Shown here piece by piece: positions 25,779 to 34,066 of a stretch of 64,000 nt of DNA (the stretch's first letter is position 1; each line of letters begins with the position of its first letter). Origin of the DNA: Cryomorphaceae bacterium (GTDB taxonomy: Bacteria > Bacteroidota > Bacteroidia > Flavobacteriales > Schleiferiaceae); assembly GCA_020832345.1 (NCBI GenBank), contig JAFIEY010000203.1, positions 1-64,000 of the forward strand, written 5' to 3'. The translations under genes were made by a program, and so were the position numbers. The notes under the pieces are model-generated. The model worked only from the letters and a program-made list of their open reading frames with translations, was not told where the DNA came from and did not search any database.

Positions 25779-26942
25779 ATGAGTGCCAATAGAAATGTTA
25801 TTCAACAAATGGAGTTTTTTGCTAAAAAATATCCCGTATTAGCGCTCACCGGTCCTCGTCAATCCGGCAAAACCACCCTCTTGAAAAATCAATTTTCTGA
25901 CTACACGTATGTGAGTTTGGAAAACCTCGATAATAGAAACTTTGCGCAAAAAGATCCCAATGGTTTTTTAAAACAGTACAATAAATATGTGATTTTGGAT
26001 GAGGTTCAACGTGTGCCTCATCTTTTCTCGTACCTGCAAACCAAGGTAGATGAAGACATGATTATGGGGCAATATATTTTATCGGGCTCCCAAAACTTTC
26101 ATTTAATGCATAATATCACCCAAAGTTTGGCCGGTAGGGTGGCTTTGTTTAAGCTGCTGCCCTTTGATTGTGAAGAAATGGAAGCCGCCGGATGGCTTGA
26201 TGATGATTATGCAGTTAATGTTCAACGAGGGAGTTACCCGGCAATTTATGATCGCAATATTCCAGTCAATACTTTCTTTTCCAATTACGTGCAAACCTAT
26301 GTTGAGCGCGATTTGTCCGAAATCATCAACGTAAAAGACCTCAAGCAGTTTAGAAATTTTATTTTCCTGTGTGCAGGTCGAGCAGGACAACTCCTCAATT
26401 TAAATGCTTTGGCAAATGCCTGTGGTGTGTCCCAGCCAACGGCCAAGTCATGGATATCGGTGTTGGAAGCCAGCTATGTGATTTATCTCTTGCAACCTTA
26501 TCATGGCAACTTCAACAAGCGAATTACCAAAAGGCCAAAGCTCTATTTCTACGATACTGGGTTGCTTTGTTATTTGCTCAAAATTCGTGATGCCGAATCG
26601 CTAAAAACCAGTCAGCACAAAGGTAGTTGTTTTGAAAACTACGTCATCAACGAGTATATGAAGCAAAACCATCACCACAACCTCCATTGTGATTTTTGGT
26701 TTTGGAGAGACGCTGCCGGTCACGAGGTGGATTTAATATGGCAGCATACCGAGAAGATCAACATAGTAGAAATCAAAGCCTCGGAAACCATCATGCCCGA
26801 TATGTTTAAGGGCTTAAACTATTTCGAAGCGCTAAAACCAGATTTGATAAACAGCAAAACGCTCGTTCACACTGGGAATTTTAATCAAGAAAGATCCGAT
26901 GCTTCGGTGAAGAGTTGGCGGGCAATAAAAGAGGAGGTTTAG
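25779..26942 (+). CDS. AAA ATPase with DUF4143 domain (copy 3)
   Basis: The 387-residue protein has Walker A LTGPRQSGKTTLL at about 24-36, Walker B KYVILDEVQRVPHLF at about 70-84, and a sensor YILSGSQNFHLM. A helix-turn-helix-like ANACGVSQPTAKSWISVLEASYVIYLL follows. The DUF4143 part contains FYDTGLLCYLL, FENYVINEY and a PD-(D/E)xK-like GHEVDLIW..NIVEIKAS. It looks intact. Tandem 22-bp repeats abut its promoter. It is related to copy 2 and more distantly to copy 1. Confidence 0.9.
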   Translation: MSANRNVIQQMEFFAKKYPVLALTGPRQSGKTTLLKNQFSDYTYVSLENLDNRNFAQKDPNGFLKQYNKYVILDEVQRVPHLFSYLQTKVDEDMIMGQYILSGSQNFHLMHNITQSLAGRVALFKLLPFDCEEMEAAGWLDDDYAVNVQRGSYPAIYDRNIPVNTFFSNYVQTYVERDLSEIINVKDLKQFRNFIFLCAGRAGQLLNLNALANACGVSQPTAKSWISVLEASYVIYLLQPYHGNFNKRITKRPKLYFYDTGLLCYLLKIRDAESLKTSQHKGSCFENYVINEYMKQNHHHNLHCDFWFWRDAAGHEVDLIWQHTEKINIVEIKASETIMPDMFKGLNYFEALKPDLINSKTLVHTGNFNQERSDASVKSWRAIKEEV

Positions 26943-26972
26943 CTAAATAAACAACAACATAGCTATCGGGAG

Positions 26973-27076
26973 GAACCCACATTTTGATCATTCTCCTGTG
27001 TGAGAAACTCTGTTTTCATGTGGGGTTCGTATGAATTATGTGGTGTAAATTTATTTGTCCAAAAGATTCACACCAC
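26973..27076. other. Two hairpins downstream of ATPase copy 3
   Basis: Arms GAACCCACAT (26973-26982) and ATGTGGGGTTC (27018-27028) form one long hairpin; GTGGTGT (27040-27046) and ACACCAC (27070-27076) form a second. Neither has a strong T-run, so termination is possible but unproven. The gap 26943-27239 otherwise holds an A-tract near 27140. Confidence 0.45.
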
Positions 27077-27239
27077 TTTAGTTCGAATAGGTCACTTGTA
27101 AATGGCGTCATTTTTGATAGCAGGTTTTGTTATTATAAAAAAAAAAATCAGCGAATACCAATTAGGAAAAATGAGGTGCTACCGAAGTAATTTGATAACC
27201 AGAAAGTAATCTAAGATTATTTTCGCAAAAATTTATCCT

Positions 27240-27479
27240 ATGAACAAAACATACTTGATGCTTTCGCTTATTATTTGCACTTGTGCACATGGTCTGTTTG
27301 CACAAGAAACTGAACAATCACCTTCAGACCTTAAACGTTTTTCGTTGGGCTTAAACTTGGGAACAGGGCACGGACGAGCAATGTATTTCAACAATCAAGC
27401 AATAAATGACTTTGGATATGCTTCCTTGTCTTCTTCGGGTGAACAAGGAGCGCCTTTATATCCATTGGCACGAATATGA
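27240..27479 (+). pseudogene. 5' fragment of an outer-membrane protein
   Basis: It begins with a clean signal peptide (MNKTYLMLSLIICTCAHGLFAQ) and a first barrel-like strand (FSLGLNLGTGHGRAMYFNNQ), then stops at codon 80. Repeat copy H lies 26 bp downstream. The related remnant at 25449 suggests a former family of paralogues. Confidence 0.6.
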
Positions 27480-27505
27480 AATTCTAGAAATCAACGAATA
27501 TTTGT

Positions 27506-27643
27506 TGGGTCCACTCCAAAAAGGATGATTTCAATCAAAATCGAGGGGATTTTCGGATCGGAGTTTACTATTGGTTAATGAGGATTCGAAAATCTACCGA
27601 CGTGGAAGATTTTGGCAGAAAGGGACTTTTTGGAGCAGACACA
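27506..27643 (+). repeat. MITE-like TGAGTC repeat, copy H (138 bp)
   Basis: Begins TGGGTCCACTCC and ends GCAGACACA, so both ends have changed slightly; the central hairpin is present in altered form. No target duplication is visible. It follows the truncated barrel gene. Confidence 0.85.
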
Positions 27644-27700
27644 CGGCTTGGTTTTTTATAATTGCCTAGTCCTCCACCAACTCAAAAGTTTTAACTCCAC

Positions 27701-27841
27701 ATGATAAAAAATTTTACAAGCACTAAAAGGTTATTTCACACTTTAAAAAGCCCATTACATCCGTTAAAAATATTTTCATTTTATACATCCATTATTCTAT
27801 TTGGTCATTCATTATGGGCGCAAGAGAAAATGAATATTTAA
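27701..27841 (+). pseudogene. Duplicated signal-peptide fragment of the 21921 gene
   Basis: A 46-codon frame ends IILFGHSLWAQEKMNI then stop. At DNA level it matches 22033-22080 almost base for base over about 45 bases (IILFGHSLLAQEKMN in the intact gene). It is therefore a partial copy of that gene's signal region. The rest of 27644-27966 shows nothing else. Confidence 0.65.
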
Positions 27842-27966
27842 AGTAAATGACGGAATTTTCAACCGTGCCCTAAAACCTTCGGTAAGGGCAGGCATAGCGA
27901 AGCTATCGGAATACTTTTTAAACAGGCACAATTTAAGATTATCAAAATGAATCCTCCAGTAATGGC

Positions 27967-29010
27967 CTACCACAAAAACTGTTTCGCCCAATCTGAAACC
28001 GCCTTTTGGGGATATTCAGCCGGATTGTCGAGATGATTTTTGACGGCTTGGGCTAAAGCATCTGCTGAGGTGAAGAGCGGGACAACACCTCCGGTTACTT
28101 CTCGCATCACCGGGTGGTCGTTGGCAATGACTGCTGTTCCCGAAAGCATGGCTTCCACCACCGCCATCCCAAAGGTGTCGCCCAGAGTGGCATAAACAAA
28201 TAAATCACACTGCGATAAATATCCCGGCGCATTGGGCAAAACACCCGGAAAATGCACACGATCTAAAATTTCTGCGCTTCGACAAATACGCATGCACGCC
28301 TCGTAACTCTCAGATTTTGGGGTGTATCGGTTGGTGATTCCGCCGGCAAAGACGATATGAACATCGGGGTAAACTGGCAGCACCTCTGCCATGGCTTTGC
28401 AAATGGTTTCCTGGTCGCGGGTGGTGTTGTAAAAATTGCCTGTACTCAGCAGCAATCTCGTGTTTTTGGGGATGCCGAGTTTCTGCCTGAGATTATCTCC
28501 ATTGGGATTCAAACGACGCGAATGTACTTTGTTGTGTACCACGGCTATTTTTTTCGTGGAATACCCCGCCTGTGTTAGGGCTTCGCGTTGCGCCCGGGTG
28601 GGTGAAATTCCAGCATCTGCAAGTTTGGCCAGCATTTTTAAGGCAAGATTGTCTTGTCGGTTGCACACGTTGGGATGCACGTGAAAGTACTGAATGTATT
28701 TGATGCCGGTTCCACGGGTTGCCAACCAGGCCGTAACGCCTTCGGAAGTGTGGTGGGCGTGGACTTCGGTTGGGTTAATACGAAGTAAATGTTGTCTCAA
28801 TTTCCATACGGCAAAGGGATCTAGCCATGGCAATTTTTTTGGTAAAAAGGTGGTGTTGAAGGCGTCAAAATCCTTTTTCATGGCACCGCTGCCCAAGCAG
28901 ACTAATGATTCATCTTGTTGGTTTTCCGCTGCGTGTTGCAATCGGTCGAGCAATACGGTTTGAATGCCGCCCACGTCGAGGTCTTTTAAGATGTGGACTA
29001 TTCGGCTCAT
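27967..29010 (-). CDS. Glycosyltransferase family 4 protein (last gene of operon)
   Basis: The 347-residue protein is a GT-B glycosyltransferase. The N-terminal domain has DVGGIQTVLLDRL and VHAHHTSEGVTAWL. The C-terminal GT1-type domain has LLLSTGNFYNTTRDQETICKAM, FAGGI, VHFPGVLPNAPGYLSQCDLFVYATLGDTFGMAVVEAML (the donor-binding ExxxxxxxE region is FGMAVVEAM) and AVIANDHPVMREV. It overlaps the preceding GT4 gene by 4 bp. It probably adds a sugar to a surface glycan or glycolipid. Confidence 0.88.
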   Translation of the reverse strand: MSRIVHILKDLDVGGIQTVLLDRLQHAAENQQDESLVCLGSGAMKKDFDAFNTTFLPKKLPWLDPFAVWKLRQHLLRINPTEVHAHHTSEGVTAWLATRGTGIKYIQYFHVHPNVCNRQDNLALKMLAKLADAGISPTRAQREALTQAGYSTKKIAVVHNKVHSRRLNPNGDNLRQKLGIPKNTRLLLSTGNFYNTTRDQETICKAMAEVLPVYPDVHIVFAGGITNRYTPKSESYEACMRICRSAEILDRVHFPGVLPNAPGYLSQCDLFVYATLGDTFGMAVVEAMLSGTAVIANDHPVMREVTGGVVPLFTSADALAQAVKNHLDNPAEYPQKAVSDWAKQFLW

Positions 29011-30056
29011 ATTTGATAATGTGGTAAAAGGTTTTTGAGAAACTGATCCGCTAAATACGGTTTGGTCATTTGATGGGCATTAGCAACCAGATCCGTTCTG
29101 GTTTTTGTATCCATCAGGTTCTCAATGGCTGTGGCCAATTGACCGGGGGATTTTGGCGGAACAAGCATGGCATTTTTGCCCTGCACCAAAACTTCGTTCA
29201 TGCCGGGTACGTCGGTGGCGATGATGGCTGCGCCGCACAACATGCCTTCCAGATGCACCATGCCCACTGGTTCGCGATGTGAAGGCACGATTAAGATGTG
29301 TAGCCGATGGTAAAAATTCGCCATTTCGTATATCATGCCGTGGTAGTTTGAGCGAATGTTTTTTGGCAAAATCTGCAACGCTTTAGTTAGTTTGGATTCA
29401 TCCGGACCGACACCGGCAATATGCAATTGGAATTTGGTGTCTGGGAATTTTGTGGCAACGAGGGATATCGCCGACAATAAATCCCGCCATCCTTTGTGTT
29501 TGGTAATCCGTCCGGCGAACCCAATTTGCAATGGCGAATCGGGTAATTCAGGTTTTTCTCCGGGGATGATGGCCGGGGGATTGTAAATGACTGCGATTTT
29601 TTCGGATTTAAGGGGGGTCTTTTTTTCAACGGCATTTTTTACCGCTTTCGAGCAGCAGATAACCTTATCGATTTGTGATTTGCCCAACCAGTATGCCGGA
29701 AGATTATTGGGCTTGGCATCCATGATGTCGCCCTGTTCGTGAAAAATGAGGTGGAGGTTGGGAAATCGTTTTTTTGTAAATATCCCTAATGTTTGACTCT
29801 TCGGTAAATGACAATGCAGGATTTTGATGTTTTCCCTTTGAATGCATTCCCGAATGCCCTTCCAGGCTGCGGGAAAGTCCCATTTTCCTCCGGTATTGAT
29901 CAGGTAAATGTTGGGATGCTCTATATTGATCATTTCCGGGGTACGTCGCAAAACCAATACATGATGGTGATCGCCTGATTTTTCTGCAATCAGTCGTACG
30001 ACTTGTTGTGCGCCTCCCAGCCACAAAGTATCTATGATGTGGAGAATGTTAGTCAT
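29007..30056 (-). CDS. Glycosyltransferase family 4 protein
   Basis: Starting at the ATG at 30056 (MTNILHIIDTLWLGGAQQVV), 12 bp inside an alternative start at 30068, the product is 349 residues. It shows HCHLPKSQTLGIF, the hinge QIGFAGRITKHKGWRDLL, YHGMIYEMANFYHRLHILIVPSHREPVGMVHLEGML and AAIIATDVPGMNEV, all GT4 landmarks. It overlaps both neighbours (8 bp upstream, 4 bp downstream), so translation is coupled. Confidence 0.88.
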   Translation of the reverse strand: MTNILHIIDTLWLGGAQQVVRLIAEKSGDHHHVLVLRRTPEMINIEHPNIYLINTGGKWDFPAAWKGIRECIQRENIKILHCHLPKSQTLGIFTKKRFPNLHLIFHEQGDIMDAKPNNLPAYWLGKSQIDKVICCSKAVKNAVEKKTPLKSEKIAVIYNPPAIIPGEKPELPDSPLQIGFAGRITKHKGWRDLLSAISLVATKFPDTKFQLHIAGVGPDESKLTKALQILPKNIRSNYHGMIYEMANFYHRLHILIVPSHREPVGMVHLEGMLCGAAIIATDVPGMNEVLVQGKNAMLVPPKSPGQLATAIENLMDTKTRTDLVANAHQMTKPYLADQFLKNLLPHYQI

Positions 30057-31164
30057 TAAACATGGCACTTTCGTATTGGGGCATGATGTTGTCCCAATTG
30101 TATTTGTAGATAAAATCCCGGTGTGCTTGTCGGCGCAATTCCAAATCGGGTGGATTGCTAATAAACGTCATTACGGTTTTTGCAAGGGCTTCCGGGTTGA
30201 CTTCGCAAATGGATCCCAATGGGGAGTTTTGCAACAAATCGGGGTTTCCACTGGCGGGTGATGCAATGATATATAAGCCGCGAAAGACAGCTTCCAATAC
30301 GCTGATAGACATGCCTTCGGCTTCGCTGGGTGCTAGGAGGACATGATGTTTTTCGTAGCATTTGGGCATTTGTTCTCGGCTGACCAAACCCGCGAATGTC
30401 ACATAATCTTTGAGATCACGGGCACTATTTTCGAGACGGGATTTTAAGGGGCCGTCACCGGCGATGGTGAGTTTTGCTGGGATGTTGTTGTTCTTTAAAA
30501 TGCGCATCGCTTCCAGTAAAATGTCCGGTCGTTTTTGCGCCACCAGTCTGCCCGCAAACAATATGTTTAGTCTGCCCGACTCCAAGGTTCTAATTTTTCC
30601 GATAAAGCTGTCCGAACATCCGTTGGGGATTTTAATGACAGATGCATTGGGCAGCAATTTTTTTGCGTTGGCTTCCATTTGAATGGATTGCACCCAAATG
30701 GTTTTTGCTTTTTTTAAAATGGTTATAATTTGCGGAAAGAGCAAAAGGTGGTAAAAAAACATTTGGCGGGGGTAAAACCAAGGTATGTCGTGGCCGTGGG
30801 AAACAATGCCAAAAGGATAGGGTAGGTGTTTGGCCACCCATCCACCGGGCATGGAAAAATGCGCCATGCAAAAGTCAAAAGCATCAGTCGGATATTTTTT
30901 GCAATGGTTTTTGGCCTTAAACATCCAGTCCAGTTTTTCCCGAAAACCCGATTGAAAGGGATGTTTGCGTTTTGAGGGCAAATGAATGAGTTGGAGGTTT
31001 GGGAAATTCGAATCTTCAAAATAGCTGTTTGTGGCAGATGTAGTGATGACGGTAATTCGATGTCCGCGTTTTGCGAGGCCTTCTGCGTGTGCTTTGCTAA
31101 TGGCACCTGCACCGCCTCCCAGGGGCGGGTATTCGTAGTTGAGAATGAGGATTGATTTTCCCAT
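30049..31164 (-). CDS. Glycosyltransferase family 4 protein
   Basis: The 371-residue protein begins MGKSILILNYEYPPLGGGAG, the glycine-rich acceptor-side loop of GT4 enzymes. It continues with HGHDIPWFYPRQMFF, LFAGRLVAQKRPDILLEAM, LTIAGDGPLKSRLE, YVTFAGLVSREQMPKCYEKHHVLLAPSEAEGMSISVLEAVFRG and YIIASPASGNPDLL. The donor-binding glutamates are in EAEGMSISVLEA. It lies 2 bp after the GT2 gene and overlaps the next GT4 gene. Confidence 0.9.
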   Translation of the reverse strand: MGKSILILNYEYPPLGGGAGAISKAHAEGLAKRGHRITVITTSATNSYFEDSNFPNLQLIHLPSKRKHPFQSGFREKLDWMFKAKNHCKKYPTDAFDFCMAHFSMPGGWVAKHLPYPFGIVSHGHDIPWFYPRQMFFYHLLLFPQIITILKKAKTIWVQSIQMEANAKKLLPNASVIKIPNGCSDSFIGKIRTLESGRLNILFAGRLVAQKRPDILLEAMRILKNNNIPAKLTIAGDGPLKSRLENSARDLKDYVTFAGLVSREQMPKCYEKHHVLLAPSEAEGMSISVLEAVFRGLYIIASPASGNPDLLQNSPLGSICEVNPEALAKTVMTFISNPPDLELRRQAHRDFIYKYNWDNIMPQYESAMFND

Positions 31165-31166
31165 TA

Positions 31167-32093
31167 TTATGGTTCGGCTTCAAAGGTTTTCTCAATGACG
31201 TAAAGCGGTTTTTGCTGATTTTGTCGATAAGTACGGCTCACGTATTCCGCCAAAATCCAGATGAGAATAAACAACAGCCCGGTGAACATAAACAGAACCA
31301 CTACCAGCCATTTGTACAGCGGATATACTTCATTGTTGAAGAGTGTGTCCCAAATGATATAGAACAGAAAAAACATACCTGTGCCTATGGATAGGATGCC
31401 CAAAAGCAGTCCAATTTTGAGCGGCATCATCGAATAGCTGAGCAGTCCGTCCAGTGCGAGAGAGAACATTTTGCTCACGGAATATTTGGTTTCACCGTGT
31501 TGGCGCTTTGGCCGGTCGTAATCGATAAAGGATTGACCGAAGCCAAGATAGGCAATCATGCCGCGTACAAAGGGTTCCTTTCGGGGCAATTGGTTGAGGC
31601 AATCCACCACTTGTCGGTCGATTAGCCTGAAATCGCCTACGTTTTCAGGGATTGAGACATTAGAAGAAACGGTGAGTAATCGGTAGTATGCCCGAGCCGA
31701 AATTCGTTTAAACCAGCTATCGTTTTCTCGTTTTATTCTTCTGCCATACACGACTTTGTTGCCGGCTTTCCACGCTTCGATAAATTTGGGAATGCATTCG
31801 GGCGGATCTTGTAGGTCGGCGTCCATGGTGATGACAGCATTTCCCCGGGCCATTTCCAGTCCGGCATAAATGGCAGCCTGATGTCCAAAATTCCGCGAAA
31901 GCGCAACCACTTTAATCTCAGGAATATTTTTGGCTAATTCAATTAAAATATCTCTGCTGTTGTCGGTTGAGCCGTCATCCACAAAAACGATTTCCAAATC
32001 CAAATCCGAGGGAACCTGCCGGCGAAGTTCTTCGATCAATTGGCGGAGGTTATCAGCTTCATTGTGGATGGGGATGACGATGGAGAGTAGCAT
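31167..32093 (-). CDS. Glycosyltransferase family 2 protein, membrane-anchored (GtrB/DPM-like)
   Basis: The 308-residue protein has a GT-A domain with VIPIHNEADNLRQLI, FVDDGSTDNSRDIL, the DxD in VITMDADLQDPPE and the RLIDRQVVDCLNQL region. Two C-terminal membrane helices follow (IGLLLGILSIGTGMFFLFYIIW; WLVVVLFMFTGLLFILIWIL). This layout is that of polyprenyl-phosphate glucosyl- or mannosyltransferases such as GtrB, which charge the lipid carrier. It is the first gene of the four-gene glycosyltransferase operon running to 27967. Confidence 0.9.
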   Translation of the reverse strand: MLLSIVIPIHNEADNLRQLIEELRRQVPSDLDLEIVFVDDGSTDNSRDILIELAKNIPEIKVVALSRNFGHQAAIYAGLEMARGNAVITMDADLQDPPECIPKFIEAWKAGNKVVYGRRIKRENDSWFKRISARAYYRLLTVSSNVSIPENVGDFRLIDRQVVDCLNQLPRKEPFVRGMIAYLGFGQSFIDYDRPKRQHGETKYSVSKMFSLALDGLLSYSMMPLKIGLLLGILSIGTGMFFLFYIIWDTLFNNEVYPLYKWLVVVLFMFTGLLFILIWILAEYVSRTYRQNQQKPLYVIEKTFEAEP

Positions 32094-32177
32094 CCGTTTT
32101 TTGCGTTTGGTTTAAAATGACTTTAGGTAGGTGAGCAAAGGTATTGGTTATTTTCCTCATGTCAAATATAAAAAGAT

Positions 32178-32321
32178 TGAGTCTGCTCTAAAAAGTCCCT
32201 TTCTGCCAAAATCTTCCTTGTCGGTAGATTTTAGAATCCTCACTAACAGCTGGTTAGCTCCGGTTCAAAAATCCCCTCCGCGTCGATTTTGATTGAAATC
32301 ATCCTTTTTAGAGTGGACTCA
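32178..32321 (-). repeat. MITE-like TGAGTC repeat, copy I (144 bp)
   Basis: Full length. AGAT flanks it on both sides (32174-32177 and 32322-32325), a perfect 4-bp target duplication. It lies 4 bp beyond the stop codon of the response regulator gene and could act as its terminator. Confidence 0.93.
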
Positions 32322-32325
32322 AGAT

Positions 32326-32751
32326 TTAAATTGGAAAAACCACCTGTAAGCCCCAGAAATCCCGTATGGCTCGTCCCATTTTTTCCATGTCCACAGCGTT
32401 ATCCGGTTTGATGAGGTAGGCGTTTGCGCAATGTTGATAGGCAAGGCGTACATTTTTCGGTTCATTGTTGGTGGTGAGCAGAATGACTGGGATATGCCGC
32501 AGATCCGGATCAGATTTTATGGCGGCAAGGGTTTCTTGTCCGTCCATAATCGGCATATTGAGGTCCATAATGATTAAATTGGGCAGGGCACTTTTTTTGT
32601 TTTTTGCCATTTGTTGAAGGTGAATAAAAGCGGCACTGCCATTTGGTTTATGATCAATATTTTCAGCCAAATCGAGCTGAGATAAAACCTCTTTAAAAAG
32701 TGTAGCTTCCATTTCATTATCTTCCACCAGAAGAATGTTTAATTTTCGCAC
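32326..32751 (-). CDS. Single-domain response regulator (Rcp1-like)
   Basis: The 141-residue protein is a lone receiver domain: acidic pair in ILLVEDNEMEA, phosphoacceptor Asp in NLIIMDLNMPIMDG, Thr in VILLTTNNE, Lys in NAYLIKPDN. It has no output domain, and the insertion between strands (KNKKSALPN) is typical of receivers paired with bacteriophytochromes or hybrid kinases. No kinase gene is nearby. The stop codon lies next to repeat copy I, but the C-terminus looks natural. Confidence 0.92.
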   Translation of the reverse strand: MRKLNILLVEDNEMEATLFKEVLSQLDLAENIDHKPNGSAAFIHLQQMAKNKKSALPNLIIMDLNMPIMDGQETLAAIKSDPDLRHIPVILLTTNNEPKNVRLAYQHCANAYLIKPDNAVDMEKMGRAIRDFWGLQVVFPI

Positions 32752-32946
32752 TATTAATTGTTTTAGAAAAAAATTTAATTTAACTAGTGTCAGGGGTGTA
32801 TCATTAAACTTTTTACCGGGCTAAGTTACATTAGAGGTGCTATGGAAATTGATGTAAATTTTATAGAATTTATGCGATGCAATATGGGTTTTTAATTTGG
32901 TTTCTCTCCTGTCAAATCGGATGTTTTTTTTGGGACTATTAAAAAC

Positions 32947-32986
32947 GAAAACGCCCGCCAGACCACCACGTTCAGCGAGCGTTTTC
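32947..32986 (-). terminator. Terminator of the TonB receptor operon
   Basis: Arms GAAAACGC and GCGTTTTC enclose a GC-rich loop, followed on the minus strand by GTTTTTA. It lies 21 bp after the stop codon at 33008. The rest of 32752-33007 shows no gene. Confidence 0.65.
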
Positions 32987-33007
32987 TCAACCACCTGAGT
33001 TGTACGT

Positions 33008-33976
33008 TTATCTTTTGTAATGATATAAAATTGGTTCAGCGTCTATTTTTTCGGTCTCTGTTATGGTGAAGTAGCCATCGCCGCGCCATGTCCACCCCAC
33101 AGACTCTCCTTGCACTTCCGGTACATACGCCACCGAAGTTGGAGCATTCTCAAACATGGAAGCAATTGGGTTGGAAGCAACACCCGTCCAGTGATACACT
33201 GCCCCGTAGTCTTTGATCAATATTTCGTTCCCGTCTGGAGAAATGTCTCCACCCACGATGGTTCGAAAAGGCAGTTGCCCGCGAAAAAATATGGTCGCAT
33301 TTTCGCCGTTGGTCTTCTGGGGATATGGCAATTGATATACATGAACGTTTACCTCCCGTTTGGTAATCACGATGAGATCTTTGGTTTGGGGGTGAATCAT
33401 CAGTGTTTCTGCATCACGGGCACCATCGGGGTATTGGTATTTGATGGTTTCAAAATCGGTAATTTCCATTTTAAAGGGTCCGTGTTCATTGTACTCAAAG
33501 TCGGGTTCTTCAAAACGGTGAATAAACAAATGTGGTCTTCCTCCACGGTTGTCACCGATATCGCCTACATAGATATAATTGATGCCTTCTTTTGGGCCGG
33601 GTCCTATGGCGATGTCTTCCCAATCGCGGTTTTGAACACCAACCAAAACCAGCTCTCCTATGAAAACACCGGTGGTGTCAAATACAAATACCACATTTCT
33701 ATTTCCGGAATCCTCGTGCATATATACCACACCGTTATTCTTCCTTCCCGAAACTATCCCCGAAATTTCGATGAGGTTTTTTGTGATGAGGTTTTCATTA
33801 AAAAGTGAAAAATCATAACTTTCAATGGGATCAAAGCGCGTGTACTGGGGCTCAAAAATTGGGGGCGCAGGAACATCCAATGTTTCATTTTCATCGGATT
33901 TGGCACACGAAGTAGCCATCGCTGCTGCACACCAAAACCTGGCAATTAGAAAAAAATATTTTGTGTAGTGAAGCAT
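33008..33976 (-). CDS. Propeller-like surface lipoprotein
   Basis: From the ATG at 33976 (MLHYTKYFFLIARFWCAAAMATSCAKS) the product is 322 residues with a lipobox at TSC; the longer frame from 34057 starts in non-coding sequence. Repeated WD-like strands (IEISGIVSGRKNNGVVYMHEDSGN; DWEDIAIGPGP..NYIYVGDIGDNR; ARDAETLMIHPQTKDLIVITKRE; GGDISPDGNEILIKDYGAVYHW) suggest a beta-propeller. The esterase-like activity of phytase domain has a similar feel, but I cannot confirm it. Last gene of the TonB receptor operon. Confidence 0.75.
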   Translation of the reverse strand: MLHYTKYFFLIARFWCAAAMATSCAKSDENETLDVPAPPIFEPQYTRFDPIESYDFSLFNENLITKNLIEISGIVSGRKNNGVVYMHEDSGNRNVVFVFDTTGVFIGELVLVGVQNRDWEDIAIGPGPKEGINYIYVGDIGDNRGGRPHLFIHRFEEPDFEYNEHGPFKMEITDFETIKYQYPDGARDAETLMIHPQTKDLIVITKREVNVHVYQLPYPQKTNGENATIFFRGQLPFRTIVGGDISPDGNEILIKDYGAVYHWTGVASNPIASMFENAPTSVAYVPEVQGESVGWTWRGDGYFTITETEKIDAEPILYHYKR

Positions 33977-34066
33977 GCGTATAGGGAAATAAATTTCGAA
34001 TCTTGTTTTATGATAATTGTTAAGAAAGCCCCCTCCATACAAAGAGGGGGCTTGCAATTTTGCTAT

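Noticed and set aside
27967-32093. Complete O-antigen or capsule locus
   Set aside because: There are four glycosyltransferases but no flippase, polymerase, ABC exporter or sugar-nucleotide genes nearby.
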